From NCBI RefSeq assembly GCF_001624705.1, contig NZ_JSEO01000002.1, positions 248,001-312,000 on the forward strand: a stretch of 64,000 nt of DNA, in the 5' to 3' direction. The DNA is from Marinomonas sp. SBI8L. Lineage in GTDB: Bacteria > Pseudomonadota > Gammaproteobacteria > Pseudomonadales > Marinomonadaceae. Position numbers and translations under genes: made by a program. Position 1 is the stretch's first letter. Every line of letters begins with the position of its first letter. The notes below the pieces were generated by a model. That model saw only the letters and a program-made list of their open reading frames with translations, searched no databases and had not been told where the DNA came from. Positions 17,183-25,559 of this stretch are shown here, piece by piece.

Positions 17183-18571
17183 ATGGTTAAACGATTTAAC
17201 GCCTTTTTAGTGTTTTATTTTTGTATATTTTGCATGTCATTATCAGCCGAAACGCTTGAAGAGTGGGGGATAAGAAGTCTTTCACTACAAAATAGCCTAG
17301 ATAATGATGCACCGCTCAATCAGTCAACTTGGCCAGGTACGCACAACTCGAACTCTAATAATGACGACGATGATATTCATAGTTCTGTTTTAAATCAAAG
17401 TCGAGGATTAAAGGAGCAGCTTGATGAAGGTGTAAGATCTCTTGTACTTGATGTTCATTATACTTGGAGTGAGGTGCGTGTTTGCCACAACAATGTTGAT
17501 ATGTGGGGAGCCTGTATTGAAAACTTTACTGGCAGTCGTAAGTTTGAAAATGCATTATCAGATATTATTGAATGGATTCAAAATAATCCAAATAATGTGA
17601 TTCTGTTGAAGCTTGAGATGATGGCAAGCGCTGAAGACAACATAAATAAAGTGATTAAAAAAGTTGATGAATTTGATGACTTTTATTTTATGCCAAATTC
17701 TCTAAATGATGTGAGTTTCCCTGACCTGAATGGCAAGGGTTGTAAGGATCTCCCTTCAAACTTAACAAAATCTAAAGTGCATGCTTCAGGTAAAAATATC
17801 ATCCTCTATACAGATAAATGCTATGAGAATACTAAGACCAGTGATCGCATTTTTTCATTAGGTGATGTTGAAAATGCTAAAGATGAATCTGACATTATTA
17901 ATAAAGATAAGTCTTTGATTATTCGTGTTAAAGACGGTGCTACTAAATCTGGCAACTCTGATCCGAGCATGTTGCCGAGTAACATTGTCAATTATATGGA
18001 TGAAGGGATCAATATCATCGAGACATATGGTTATGGTGCAACAGGTTCACAATGGAAGAAACAAGGGGAATACCCTATATCAGCTGATGATTTAGTTTGG
18101 AGCTGGGATAAATATGAGCCATTAAGTACTGTAATTGATGGTACTGCTGCAGTGCTTTCTAGTGAAACTGATAAATTTCAAACGGAACAAAGCGCCCATT
18201 TACTCAGACCCGCTTGTCGTAAATTGGTAGAAGAAGACGGTACCAGAGCGGAATTAAATTGGATCGTTGCGCCAGATATGGTGAGTTTTGATCAAGCTGA
18301 AAGTGCTTGCTTGAGCGCAGGAAACAATGAATATTATTTTGCGACTCCAAGAAATAAAATGGAGTTAAATGCATTAATTAGTTATCGCAATAAATACAAT
18401 GCAACGGATGAAGCCATATGGCTCAATTATCAAAAAGTCTTTGGCGTTTGGATGGCTGACATAGGAGAGGCTGATGATCAGATGAGTCTTCTTTGTCAAA
18501 ACCAAACGGCTAAGGTTTGTAGCCAACTAGATCATTATCAAAACCTCATTAATGACAGTACTGACTTTTAG
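17183..18571 (+). CDS. Secreted PI-PLC-like phosphodiesterase with lectin-like C-terminus
   Basis: 462 residues. An N-terminal signal peptide (hydrophobic ~7-21, cleavage near SAE) is followed by a PI-PLC X-type core: WPGTHNSNS gives the first catalytic His (H54), RSLVLDVHY the central strand, and VRVCHNN a second His (H102). The barrel continues to about residue 320. The last ~120 residues (FDQAESACLSAGN...FATPRNKMELNAL...AIWLNYQ) resemble a C-type-lectin-like fold and contain several Cys. It is probably an exported enzyme acting on inositol phospholipids, glycosyl-PI anchors or similar phosphodiesters, with a binding module. The catalytic loop is unusually rich in Asn/Asp (NSNSNNDDDD). A palindrome lies just upstream. 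Confidence 0.75.
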   Translation: MVKRFNAFLVFYFCIFCMSLSAETLEEWGIRSLSLQNSLDNDAPLNQSTWPGTHNSNSNNDDDDIHSSVLNQSRGLKEQLDEGVRSLVLDVHYTWSEVRVCHNNVDMWGACIENFTGSRKFENALSDIIEWIQNNPNNVILLKLEMMASAEDNINKVIKKVDEFDDFYFMPNSLNDVSFPDLNGKGCKDLPSNLTKSKVHASGKNIILYTDKCYENTKTSDRIFSLGDVENAKDESDIINKDKSLIIRVKDGATKSGNSDPSMLPSNIVNYMDEGINIIETYGYGATGSQWKKQGEYPISADDLVWSWDKYEPLSTVIDGTAAVLSSETDKFQTEQSAHLLRPACRKLVEEDGTRAELNWIVAPDMVSFDQAESACLSAGNNEYYFATPRNKMELNALISYRNKYNATDEAIWLNYQKVFGVWMADIGEADDQMSLLCQNQTAKVCSQLDHYQNLINDSTDF

Positions 18572-18578
18572 TTAGTTG

Positions 18579-18617
18579 CACCCTAACTTAGTGATTTAAT
18601 CAAACTAAGTTAGGGTG
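18579..18617. terminator. Hairpin between convergent genes
   Basis: Perfect 14-bp arms CACCCTAACTTAGT (18579-18592) and ACTAAGTTAGGGTG (18604-18617). It lacks a strong T-tract on either side, but its position between two convergent stops suggests a transcription-ending or mRNA-protecting role. Confidence 0.7.
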
Positions 18618-18630
18618 ACATTTCAGGTAG

Positions 18631-19548
18631 TTAACTCAATATTCTTCTCTTCTTCAACTTCATGATTAAAAAGCCACTGAAATTAGAAATACAGGCACCC
18701 ACTAAAATCATCACAACAGCGATAATAATATTGATTGTCCAAGTACTTAACCCGAGTGAGGATAAAATAATGGCGGTGAATAATGGAGAGCAATAGCTTA
18801 AAGAAGATAAAAGTAATTGATTGCCTGATTTAAGAGACAGTTGCCACAAATAAAATGCACCACCAACAGGGCCAAGTCCTAATAAGGTTGCACCTAACAA
18901 TTGCTGAGAGCTGAACTGCCATTGACTCGTTTCAAGCATAAAATGTGATGCCAAAGAAAGAATACTAACAAATATTGAGAAGTAACCAATTTCATGAATA
19001 CTTTGTGATAGAGACTCCTTTTGCTTATTTTTACCTTGTTTGTTTTTAGCACGATTTGAAAAATACCAGGAGTATGATGACCAAATTAAGGCACAGCAAA
19101 ATGCTAATAAATAGCCTGCTAAATCGTTCCAATTAAAACTGAACATTTTGGAGGGTGAAAGAATAAAGCTAATGCCGATAAATCCTGTTATACCGCCAAT
19201 AATTGCCTGAATTTGTTTATCTTTTGTTGCCACAAAAATTGCAAACAACAGAGGCCATAAATAAGCAATTAAACTGACTTCTAACGGCTGAGCATACTTT
19301 AGTGCCATGAAATAGCAAAAGTGGAATCCGTATAGCCCGAATATGCCCACCAGCCAATCCTTTAGAGTAAGTTCCGTTTTGATTAGCTTGAAGTTTCCTG
19401 TTACAAGCTTGTATAAAACAAAAATGAGACTTGAGATAAAGAAACACATAAATAGCAGCTGAAAGGCTGGTATTTCTTTGGTATAGGTACCTAATAGAGC
19501 TAAAACGCCCCACATCATGATTGCAATAAAACCATATAAAGTTGCCAT
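18631..19548 (-). CDS. EamA/DMT-superfamily exporter
   Basis: 305 residues, ten hydrophobic segments in two EamA repeats (residues ~1-130 and ~145-295), starting MATLYGFIAIMMWGVLALLGTY. Conserved blocks include YFMALKYAQPLEVSLIAYLWPLL and LLGLGPVGGAFYLWQLSLKSGN. It resembles the YddG-type aromatic amino-acid/metabolite exporters, but the substrate is not decidable. It is an inner-membrane protein. An AraC-type regulator lies immediately upstream on the same strand and may control it. Confidence 0.85.
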   Translation of the reverse strand: MATLYGFIAIMMWGVLALLGTYTKEIPAFQLLFMCFFISSLIFVLYKLVTGNFKLIKTELTLKDWLVGIFGLYGFHFCYFMALKYAQPLEVSLIAYLWPLLFAIFVATKDKQIQAIIGGITGFIGISFILSPSKMFSFNWNDLAGYLLAFCCALIWSSYSWYFSNRAKNKQGKNKQKESLSQSIHEIGYFSIFVSILSLASHFMLETSQWQFSSQQLLGATLLGLGPVGGAFYLWQLSLKSGNQLLLSSLSYCSPLFTAIILSSLGLSTWTINIIIAVVMILVGACISNFSGFLIMKLKKRRILS

Positions 19549-19674
19549 AGTGCTTACTTCTATTACCTTGATTGAAGTGCTTATGGTATAGCTTCAAGAT
19601 TATTAGAATGTGCTGAAAAGACGTATATCTAGACTGAAAGGACGCAATTCGATCTTTTGAAAAAAACTGAGTTT

Positions 19675-20385
19675 TTATGGCGACAAGGCGCTTGGTGTTT
19701 GACCAAAATAATCTTTAAATTTACGGCTGAAAGCGGAAGCATTCTGGTAACCAACTTTTTCTGCAACAAGTTGTACTGGCATATCTGAATGAACTAATAG
19801 TGACTTAGCTTTTTCCATTCTAAGGCCGGTGATATAAGTTTGAACCGTCATGTTTGTATTTTCTTTAAACACCTTTTTAAACTGGGTAAGACTTAAATGG
19901 GCGAGTTTACTAAGGTGTTCTAAGGTATGTTCTAAAGCAATGTCTTGGTTAATATACTGAATCGCTTTCTCAATTCGTTTGTCATAATTCTTAAAACATA
20001 CCTGCTGGGCTAGTAATTGTTCAAAAAGACTCAGACTACTTTTTTCTATTTCGGCATCAACAGAATGTTCTAACTGCAAATCAACATAATTCAAAAATGC
20101 GGATAATGGTTTTGAAATAGTAAAGACGGCTGAACTGGTCTGCATCAAGTTTTCAGGTAGATGATGTAAATCTGCAACAATAAATCTGGCATTTTCGTGA
20201 GCTTTAAAGCCATGAATCTCATTTACCTTAATAATCAGACACTGTCCAATTTCAACAAAACCATTATGCCTATTAGTATTGATATCTAATGAACCGCGAA
20301 GGGGAAATACCAGTTGATGATAACCATGACTATGTTGTTTTAAGGTTGGACTATAGTGCCTGATAGATAAGGTGTTTCGAAACAT
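19675..20385 (-). CDS. AraC-family transcriptional regulator
   Basis: 236 residues. N-terminal cupin-like sensor (HSHGYHQLVFPLRGSLDI...IGQCLIIKVNEIHGFKA) and a C-terminal double HTH: LEHLSKLAHLSLTQFKKVFKENTNMTVQTYITGLRMEKA, then VQLVAEKVGYQNASAFSRKFKDYFGQTPSAL. It is typical of cupin-AraC regulators that sit beside the exporter they control; the EamA gene 126 bp downstream is the obvious candidate. The effector is unknown. Confidence 0.88.
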   Translation of the reverse strand: MFRNTLSIRHYSPTLKQHSHGYHQLVFPLRGSLDINTNRHNGFVEIGQCLIIKVNEIHGFKAHENARFIVADLHHLPENLMQTSSAVFTISKPLSAFLNYVDLQLEHSVDAEIEKSSLSLFEQLLAQQVCFKNYDKRIEKAIQYINQDIALEHTLEHLSKLAHLSLTQFKKVFKENTNMTVQTYITGLRMEKAKSLLVHSDMPVQLVAEKVGYQNASAFSRKFKDYFGQTPSALSP

Positions 20386-20473
20386 GCTTTGATCTTTAAT
20401 GCTTAATAAACTGTGTTTTGATGAAACTACGTTTTAATCTAAGGTGCAAGTACATGAAAATGTGAAGTTAGTC

Positions 20474-21664
20474 CTACACAAGTTCAAACTCTTCATAACC
20501 ATAGTCTTCGCCGTTAATTCTGACAGAAACTCCATGCATGCCAGGGTGATATTTACGTGTGGTAATAACCTTAAAAGAATGAGCTTTATTGAACGTTTGG
20601 CACTCTTCGTCCGCTAAAGTGACACTTTTCCATTTAAAAACCTTAGGCGATAGTTTACCGTTCGCTTTCTTATGATGAATGAGATAATCAATGACAAGTT
20701 TTTGAGGGGTATTAGAAAGGGATCTAACTGCAATCTCAAAGTTTAAATAATCTCCCACATTAATTTTTTCATCTAATACATTAAGTTGAGTAAGCTCAAT
20801 TTTAGCTTTATTGATACCAAAAGCCGCTAAGGTTTTTATGTGCCCTTGTTTAATGAGAGTACGACAGGCATGTCTAACCAGTTTTTCCCTATTCTTCTTT
20901 ATTTTAGAATCTAACGTATTATCTTTTAACCATTCATGAGCGGTATCGGCGACGAGCTCTGGGTGGTCTTTTGCTATATCGTTAAGGTGGTTAGCAACAG
21001 AGCGCCTTACATATTCTTCTTTATCATCTTTAAGCGCAGATAAAAGTGCCATCATAGGAGTCGGGTCATTAATAAGGGAGGGGATTTGCATTGCCCAAGG
21101 GAGTCTAGGTCTTGTGCCTTCACTTAATAGTCTGCGCACATGGTAGTCCTCATTATTGACCCATTCAGACATGATAGAGAGGGCTTTATCTTGGTCTTTT
21201 ATAATGAAAGGGCGTACATCGAACTCACAGCTGAAGTAGGCTGTCATCTCTTTTAATAAATTCAGGCTTTTATCAAAATCAGTCAGTCCATGTTTAGCTA
21301 CAATCGGCCCTATACACATCATAGCCCAACCACATAAACCATTTTCGTCACTTTGCTGTGAAACCTTTAGGTTAGAGTGGGGTTTTGAGTGAAGCATTCC
21401 TTTTATTATTTGGTATTTGAAAGTTAGGTCACTTGGAAGCTTTTTATGTATCTCATCAGCAATAAACTCAGCTCTTTGTTTTAGCTCTAATGCTTCAAGT
21501 TTTTTAGAAATATCAAAACAGAATGTGTCTTGATCAAGAGGTGTAATAAGCACAGGATTTGTCTTTGAAGCTTGCTGTTGAATTAAAATATCCATTTGCT
21601 TAGCTAGGTGAAAGGCAATGACTTTAACTAAATCCATCGACAGTTTATTTTTAAATGCGTCCAT
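20474..21664 (-). CDS. AlkC-like DNA alkylation repair protein with C-terminal Ig-like domain
   Basis: 396 residues. The central region is HEAT-like and carries the family signature YHVRRLLSEGTRPRLPWAMQI and VRRSVANHLNDIAKDHPELV. The last ~100 residues (VLDEKINVGDYLNFEIAVRS...YHPGMHGVSVRINGEDYGYEEFEL) are beta-rich, like the Ig-like domain found in some AlkC proteins. AlkC/AlkD glycosylases excise N3- and N7-alkylated purines without base flipping. It is cytoplasmic. A small ABM-fold-like gene lies upstream on the same strand. Confidence 0.82.
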   Translation of the reverse strand: MDAFKNKLSMDLVKVIAFHLAKQMDILIQQQASKTNPVLITPLDQDTFCFDISKKLEALELKQRAEFIADEIHKKLPSDLTFKYQIIKGMLHSKPHSNLKVSQQSDENGLCGWAMMCIGPIVAKHGLTDFDKSLNLLKEMTAYFSCEFDVRPFIIKDQDKALSIMSEWVNNEDYHVRRLLSEGTRPRLPWAMQIPSLINDPTPMMALLSALKDDKEEYVRRSVANHLNDIAKDHPELVADTAHEWLKDNTLDSKIKKNREKLVRHACRTLIKQGHIKTLAAFGINKAKIELTQLNVLDEKINVGDYLNFEIAVRSLSNTPQKLVIDYLIHHKKANGKLSPKVFKWKSVTLADEECQTFNKAHSFKVITTRKYHPGMHGVSVRINGEDYGYEEFELV

Positions 21665-21699
21665 ATATAACTCTTATTCGTTTGGGCTTATGGGTAAAT

Positions 21700-21722
21700 G
21701 CGGAGCATATACAATGCTCCGC
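21700..21722 (-). terminator. Hairpin after the 107-residue gene
   Basis: GCGGAGCAT (21700-21708), loop ATACA, ATGCTCCGC (21714-21722). The stem is strong but has only a weak T-run on the minus strand, so it may attenuate rather than stop transcription into the AlkC-like gene. Confidence 0.6.
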
Positions 21723-21742
21723 TATCATAAAAACGATGATAC

Positions 21743-22066
21743 TTATGCTGGATGGCTTGATAGGGACTGATAAATTGGCATAGGGGTAGCTAGCTCTTCT
21801 TCAGTGAATGACATCAAAGCAAAAAAAGCTTGGCATACAGGGTGACTTTGCTCCTTTTCCATTATGTCATATACACTTTTTTCATCAGTAAATTGTACGA
21901 TATCAAGGTATTCAATATCACTTTTTTTAACAAGTTCTCTTCTCAAAATACAAGCTTCTTGATCAACAAACTCCTTTTGAAAAGTATTTGATGCTGCGAG
22001 TAAATCTGCTTCTGTCACCCCTTGGGCTAATTTGATCGGAGCGAGAATAGTCACTGGATTTGACAT
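21743..22066 (-). CDS. Small dimeric alpha-beta barrel protein, function unknown
   Basis: 107 residues, MSNPVTILAPIKLAQGVTEADLLAASNTFQKEF... The pattern of strand-helix-strand and a second-half ...YLDIVQFTDEKSVYDIMEKEQSHPVCQAFFALM suggests an antibiotic-biosynthesis-monooxygenase/EthD-like ferredoxin fold. No catalytic residues can be named. SD AAGGA lies 7 bases upstream. It is divergent from a WYL-domain regulator, and a 12-bp-arm palindrome occupies the intergenic region, so this gene is probably the regulator's target. Confidence 0.6.
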   Translation of the reverse strand: MSNPVTILAPIKLAQGVTEADLLAASNTFQKEFVDQEACILRRELVKKSDIEYLDIVQFTDEKSVYDIMEKEQSHPVCQAFFALMSFTEEELATPMPIYQSLSSHPA

Positions 22067-22138
22067 GATATTTTCCTTTTAAACATGGGTTGAAGTGTCA
22101 TCTCATTCGCGAATTTAGAGAGTAAATTGAGTTTATCG

Positions 22139-22167
22139 ACAAATATGACATTTAGTGTCATATTTGT
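22139..22167. promoter_or_regulatory. 12-bp-arm inverted repeat at the WYL-regulator start (candidate operator)
   Basis: ACAAATATGACA (22139-22150), TTTAG, TGTCATATTTGT (22156-22167). It ends three bases before the ATG at 22171. A further TGTCA half-site lies at 22096-22100. The position fits autorepression and control of the divergent gene. Confidence 0.6.
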
Positions 22168-22170
22168 TTT

Positions 22171-22902
22171 ATGAAACGATCAAATACTTTAGAACGAATA
22201 CAACGCTTGGATATCCTTAAAGCCCGGATAAAGTCGGGAGATGCCATGACTGTCGCATTAATTGCAGATGAGTTTAAAGTTAGCGCTAGAACCATAAGTC
22301 GCGATATTCAAATTTTGCGTGATCAAGGTCTACCGATTGATGCGGATAGAGGGCGAGGTGGAGGCATTCGCTTACAACAAAATTGGTCAGTGGGTCGAAT
22401 TAAATTGAATTATACAGAAGCGGTTGATTTGATGATTAGTCTCGCTATAGCAGAACAAATGCAATCCCCCATTTTTATGGCCAGTTTGAAATCAATTCGT
22501 CATAAGCTAATGGCGTCCTTTTCTGCGGACATGAAACATAAGGTAACGGGTCTAAAAGAAAGGATTAGAATAGGTCAGGGCGTTTCATCTATGGTGTTAG
22601 CAACGCTTGAATCTAATAATGTGCAACTTGTCGAGCAGTTACACCAGGCCTTTTTGATGCAAACCGCCTGTGAAATCCAATATCAGGACCAAGCCGGAAC
22701 ACTAACAAAGCGTATTATTCAACCGCATTATTTATTATTAAGCTTTCCTGTTTGGTATGTACTTGTTTGGGACGAGCTAAGGCAGGATGTTCGTACTTTA
22801 CGTTGTGACAGGATTAAACAATTAAATGTATTGGATGATGAATTTAAACTCTTTCCTCTGTCTCGTTTTGAAGCCTGCCTTGAGGGTGTTGATGCTATTT
22901 AA
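22171..22902 (+). CDS. WYL-domain (YafY/DeoR-like) transcriptional regulator
   Basis: 243 residues. N-terminal HTH (DAMTVALIADEFKVSARTISRDIQILRDQGLPI) and a WYL sensor (IQPHYLLLSFPVWYVLVWDELRQDVRTLRCDRIKQL, with Trp-Tyr at the signature position). The ATG has no Shine-Dalgarno sequence, as the palindrome's right arm occupies that place, so the mRNA may be leaderless or the arm may control translation. The likely targets are itself and the divergent 107-residue gene. Confidence 0.82.
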   Translation: MKRSNTLERIQRLDILKARIKSGDAMTVALIADEFKVSARTISRDIQILRDQGLPIDADRGRGGGIRLQQNWSVGRIKLNYTEAVDLMISLAIAEQMQSPIFMASLKSIRHKLMASFSADMKHKVTGLKERIRIGQGVSSMVLATLESNNVQLVEQLHQAFLMQTACEIQYQDQAGTLTKRIIQPHYLLLSFPVWYVLVWDELRQDVRTLRCDRIKQLNVLDDEFKLFPLSRFEACLEGVDAI

Positions 22903-23059
22903 GCCTTAATAAAAAAATTGTGCTGATTAAAGATTGATCAAATTTGGCTCGTATTTGGCTTTCACACATTTTATTCTTTATTTAAGTAAGAAAATAAATT
23001 AAAGAAATTCAGCAAACTCACATTTCAAGAAACTGACATGATGACAAGGAATGTACACA

Positions 23060-24169
23060 ATGATGACCAAGTTGAACCTGTATTCTTTCATGTTTTGCCT
23101 CACGCTTATTTCTCAACAAGCTTTTGCTAACGATTTAGAGCCTAATGATCAATTGGTTGTTAATAGAGGTCATATTCTTTATGTTCCTAAAACGCCTCAT
23201 ATAAGAGCGTTTATAGAGCCTGGAAGCTTATTGAAAAAGGTTAAAGTTGATTATCAAGACAGGTATAAAGGGCGCTCAAGAGTCATAACACAAGGTGGCA
23301 TCATGGGTGAGATGAAAAGCCGTGATTTAACCCTATATGACGATATTAGTAAGCCATTAGCCTACTTGAGAAGGCCTCTTAAGTTAGGTGAGTTAAGCTT
23401 TAGTCCAAGAGATGTATTTAAATTAGACATAGTTGAAAACCCCAGAACTTATGAGGATGAATATAAAGTTATTTATCCGTCTCCATATTATAGTTTCAAA
23501 GACAATGCTTATTATGTTGCTCATGGGCATCAAGTTTATTCTGAAAAAATTTTTAATTACCACTTTAATTTGATTCAAACATTAGAACAAAAGCCTCACT
23601 TTCCTTTCTGGCCTGAACGATCAACTGAGTCAATACAATGGGGCTGTGAGGATTCAGAAGAGAATAAAACTCGTATTCACCTTGGAGCTGAAGGCAAGAT
23701 AAGTACAGGGTTTTCATTGTTTAAGTTATTTAATACAGAGGCGAGTGCGACAGCTAATACAGACAAAGAAACAGTTAGAACTAAGTTGTTAAAAGATGAA
23801 AACTTTTACCATAAAGTATCAAGGTGGGTGCTATATGCATCATATGAGAAACGTATTCCCATTCTAGAAATTGCTTTAGAGAAAACTTGGCCATGTAACA
23901 ATAACGGGTCTCATGAATACAACTATACATTACACTTTCAAGAGGAGATGGACATAAACCCAATCGTCATCAACCGCGTCTGGTCGAATAAAAAAGGCAT
24001 GAGTGATGGTGGTGCGTCTCCTGTAGGTCTACATACTTTAGAAGACTATCGCAAGTTTGAAGAAGCGTTAAAAGACTTTAAGTTTCATCATTATATCCAA
24101 GGATATGATATGAGTTATATTTTAAAACACTTCCTCATGCGCTTTACGGTCAACTTATCCATCCCCTAA
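23060..24169 (+). CDS. Secreted protein of unknown function
   Basis: About 369 residues. An N-terminal signal peptide (MMTKLNLYSFMFCLTLISQQAFA, cut after AFA) is clear; the mature part is soluble, rich in Tyr, Lys and Asp, with two Cys (WGCED and WPCNN) that could pair. I could not place it in a family. The start at 23060 has AAGGA 9 bases upstream; the ATG at 23051 abuts the SD and is less likely. It is monocistronic, with about 190 bp before the next gene. Confidence 0.65.
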   Translation: MMTKLNLYSFMFCLTLISQQAFANDLEPNDQLVVNRGHILYVPKTPHIRAFIEPGSLLKKVKVDYQDRYKGRSRVITQGGIMGEMKSRDLTLYDDISKPLAYLRRPLKLGELSFSPRDVFKLDIVENPRTYEDEYKVIYPSPYYSFKDNAYYVAHGHQVYSEKIFNYHFNLIQTLEQKPHFPFWPERSTESIQWGCEDSEENKTRIHLGAEGKISTGFSLFKLFNTEASATANTDKETVRTKLLKDENFYHKVSRWVLYASYEKRIPILEIALEKTWPCNNNGSHEYNYTLHFQEEMDINPIVINRVWSNKKGMSDGGASPVGLHTLEDYRKFEEALKDFKFHHYIQGYDMSYILKHFLMRFTVNLSIP

Positions 24170-24359
24170 TAACTTGTTTAATAAGCAAAGCCGTTTTTTA
24201 AAATAATTTTTTATTAAGCCAAATTACTTATAAAGTTGTCAGAAAATGTGGAAAGAAATCACAATCACTAAAATTTAGCTTCAGATTACCAGTTTGGATT
24301 AGGTATTTTTAAATAAGGCAATTAGGATCGAAAGGATTAATCGTGTTTAAGGTGCTGAA

Positions 24360-24926
24360 ATGATAAAAATTGGTATTGTGTATTTCACAAATACAGACGT
24401 AACTGGCCAGCTTGTCAATGCTGCTTGTGAGGAGGTCGCTCTTCAGAGCACAAATGTTGAAGTCATCTGTCACAGAATTCTAGGTGAAGAAATTCAAGCT
24501 GGTAGATTTGTTAACACTGCAATTATGGAAGAATTAAAAAGCTGCAATGGGATAATTTTTGCATCTCCAACATACATGGGGAGTGTCGCAGCTCAGTTTA
24601 AGGCCTTTGCTGATGCAACCAGTGATTTTTGGGAGAGTCAGCAATGGTCAGGGAAAGTAGCAGCGGGTATGACCTGTGGATCAGGCCTTAATGGCGATCA
24701 AGCAACAACTTTACAATACTTTATGACCTTAGCCAGCCAACATGGCATGTTATGGGTCGGGTTAGACGCACCTTTCAGTGATGCAGATAAAGCAATCAAT
24801 CGTTTAGGCTGTCAATTAGGTGTTACGGCTCAAAGTCTTGATGGCAGCCTTGATGAGGTTGATCTTAATAGCGCTAAGTATTTGGCGCGTCGAGTATTAG
24901 AGATAAGCAAGAAGTTAGCACTTTAA
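24360..24926 (+). CDS. Flavodoxin-fold NAD(P)H-dependent FMN reductase-like protein
   Basis: 188 residues. IGIVYFTNTDVTGQLV is the FMN phosphate-binding loop (T/S-rich after strand 1); GIIFASPTYMGSVAAQFKAF is the WrbA/flavodoxin PTYxG..A..KAF motif, and AAGMTCGSGLNGDQATTLQYF continues it. It probably reduces quinones or azo compounds or acts as an electron carrier. The gene for a small DUF5329 protein follows 30 bp later and may be cotranscribed. Confidence 0.85.
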   Translation: MIKIGIVYFTNTDVTGQLVNAACEEVALQSTNVEVICHRILGEEIQAGRFVNTAIMEELKSCNGIIFASPTYMGSVAAQFKAFADATSDFWESQQWSGKVAAGMTCGSGLNGDQATTLQYFMTLASQHGMLWVGLDAPFSDADKAINRLGCQLGVTAQSLDGSLDEVDLNSAKYLARRVLEISKKLAL

Positions 24927-24958
24927 TAAGAAATTAAATTTTTACTGTAGCGGAGGTG

Positions 24959-25321
24959 ATGTTTTTGCGAGTAATTAAAAATGCTTTACTTTTACCTTTT
25001 GTTTTAGCGTTATCAACACAGGTGTTTGCTGTTCAAAGTGATGAAATAAAGCATTTACTAGCCTATGTTGAAGCAACTGACTGTCAATATGAAAGAAATG
25101 GTAAGCATCATAATGGCAGTGAGGCGTTAACTCACATTAGGAAAAAGTATGATTATTATCAGGATGATATCCAGTCAGCAGAAGACTTTATAAAATATGC
25201 AGCAACTAAAAGTAATCTGTCTGGCAAGCACTATAAAGTTCACTGTGATAATCAAAAATCAATCAAGAGTAGTGACTGGTTAAAAGCTGAACTAAAAGCC
25301 TATAGAAAAGCACAAAATTAG
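24959..25321 (+). CDS. DUF5329 family periplasmic protein
   Basis: About 120 residues with a signal peptide (ALLLPFVLALSTQVFA) and the DUF5329 pattern: EIKHLLAYVEATDCQYERNGKHHNG, then a SAEDFIKYAATKS block, then SSDWLKAEL. Two Cys (DCQYERNG and VHCDN) may form a disulfide. The function is unknown. The SD GGAGG ends only 2 bases before the ATG; a TTG at 24965 has ideal spacing and could be the real start. Confidence 0.75.
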   Translation: MFLRVIKNALLLPFVLALSTQVFAVQSDEIKHLLAYVEATDCQYERNGKHHNGSEALTHIRKKYDYYQDDIQSAEDFIKYAATKSNLSGKHYKVHCDNQKSIKSSDWLKAELKAYRKAQN

Positions 25322-25366
25322 CATGATACCTTTTTTTTGGTTGTGTGTTTTTTTAAGGAGCAAAAC

Positions 25367-25413
25367 AGTCCACAGATTCTGTGTGTATTTCTTTCAAAGG
25401 CTGTGGGCTTTTT
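25367..25413 (+). terminator. Terminator after the DUF5329 gene
   Basis: AGTCCACAG (25367-25375) pairs with CTGTGGGCT (25401-25409, one G-U) and runs into TTTTT. The loop is long (25 bases). Confidence 0.6.
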
Positions 25414-25480
25414 CTTAAACGTCTTGTTGATAAAAATTCTGAGCTTATTCATATGAGGCGTTGATCAAAGAAATCCTCCC

Positions 25481-25520
25481 AATAACCATGTAACTAAACA
25501 AAATGCTTTACATGGTTATT
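25481..25520. terminator. 13-bp-arm hairpin downstream of the NIT chemoreceptor
   Basis: AATAACCATGTAA (25481-25493) and TTACATGGTTATT (25508-25520) are perfect complements around a 14-base loop. It lies 40 bp past the stop of the minus-strand chemoreceptor gene. Confidence 0.55.
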
Positions 25521-25559
25521 GCATTGTTGAGGATGATCGAACTTTAATTTTCTTAGGGT

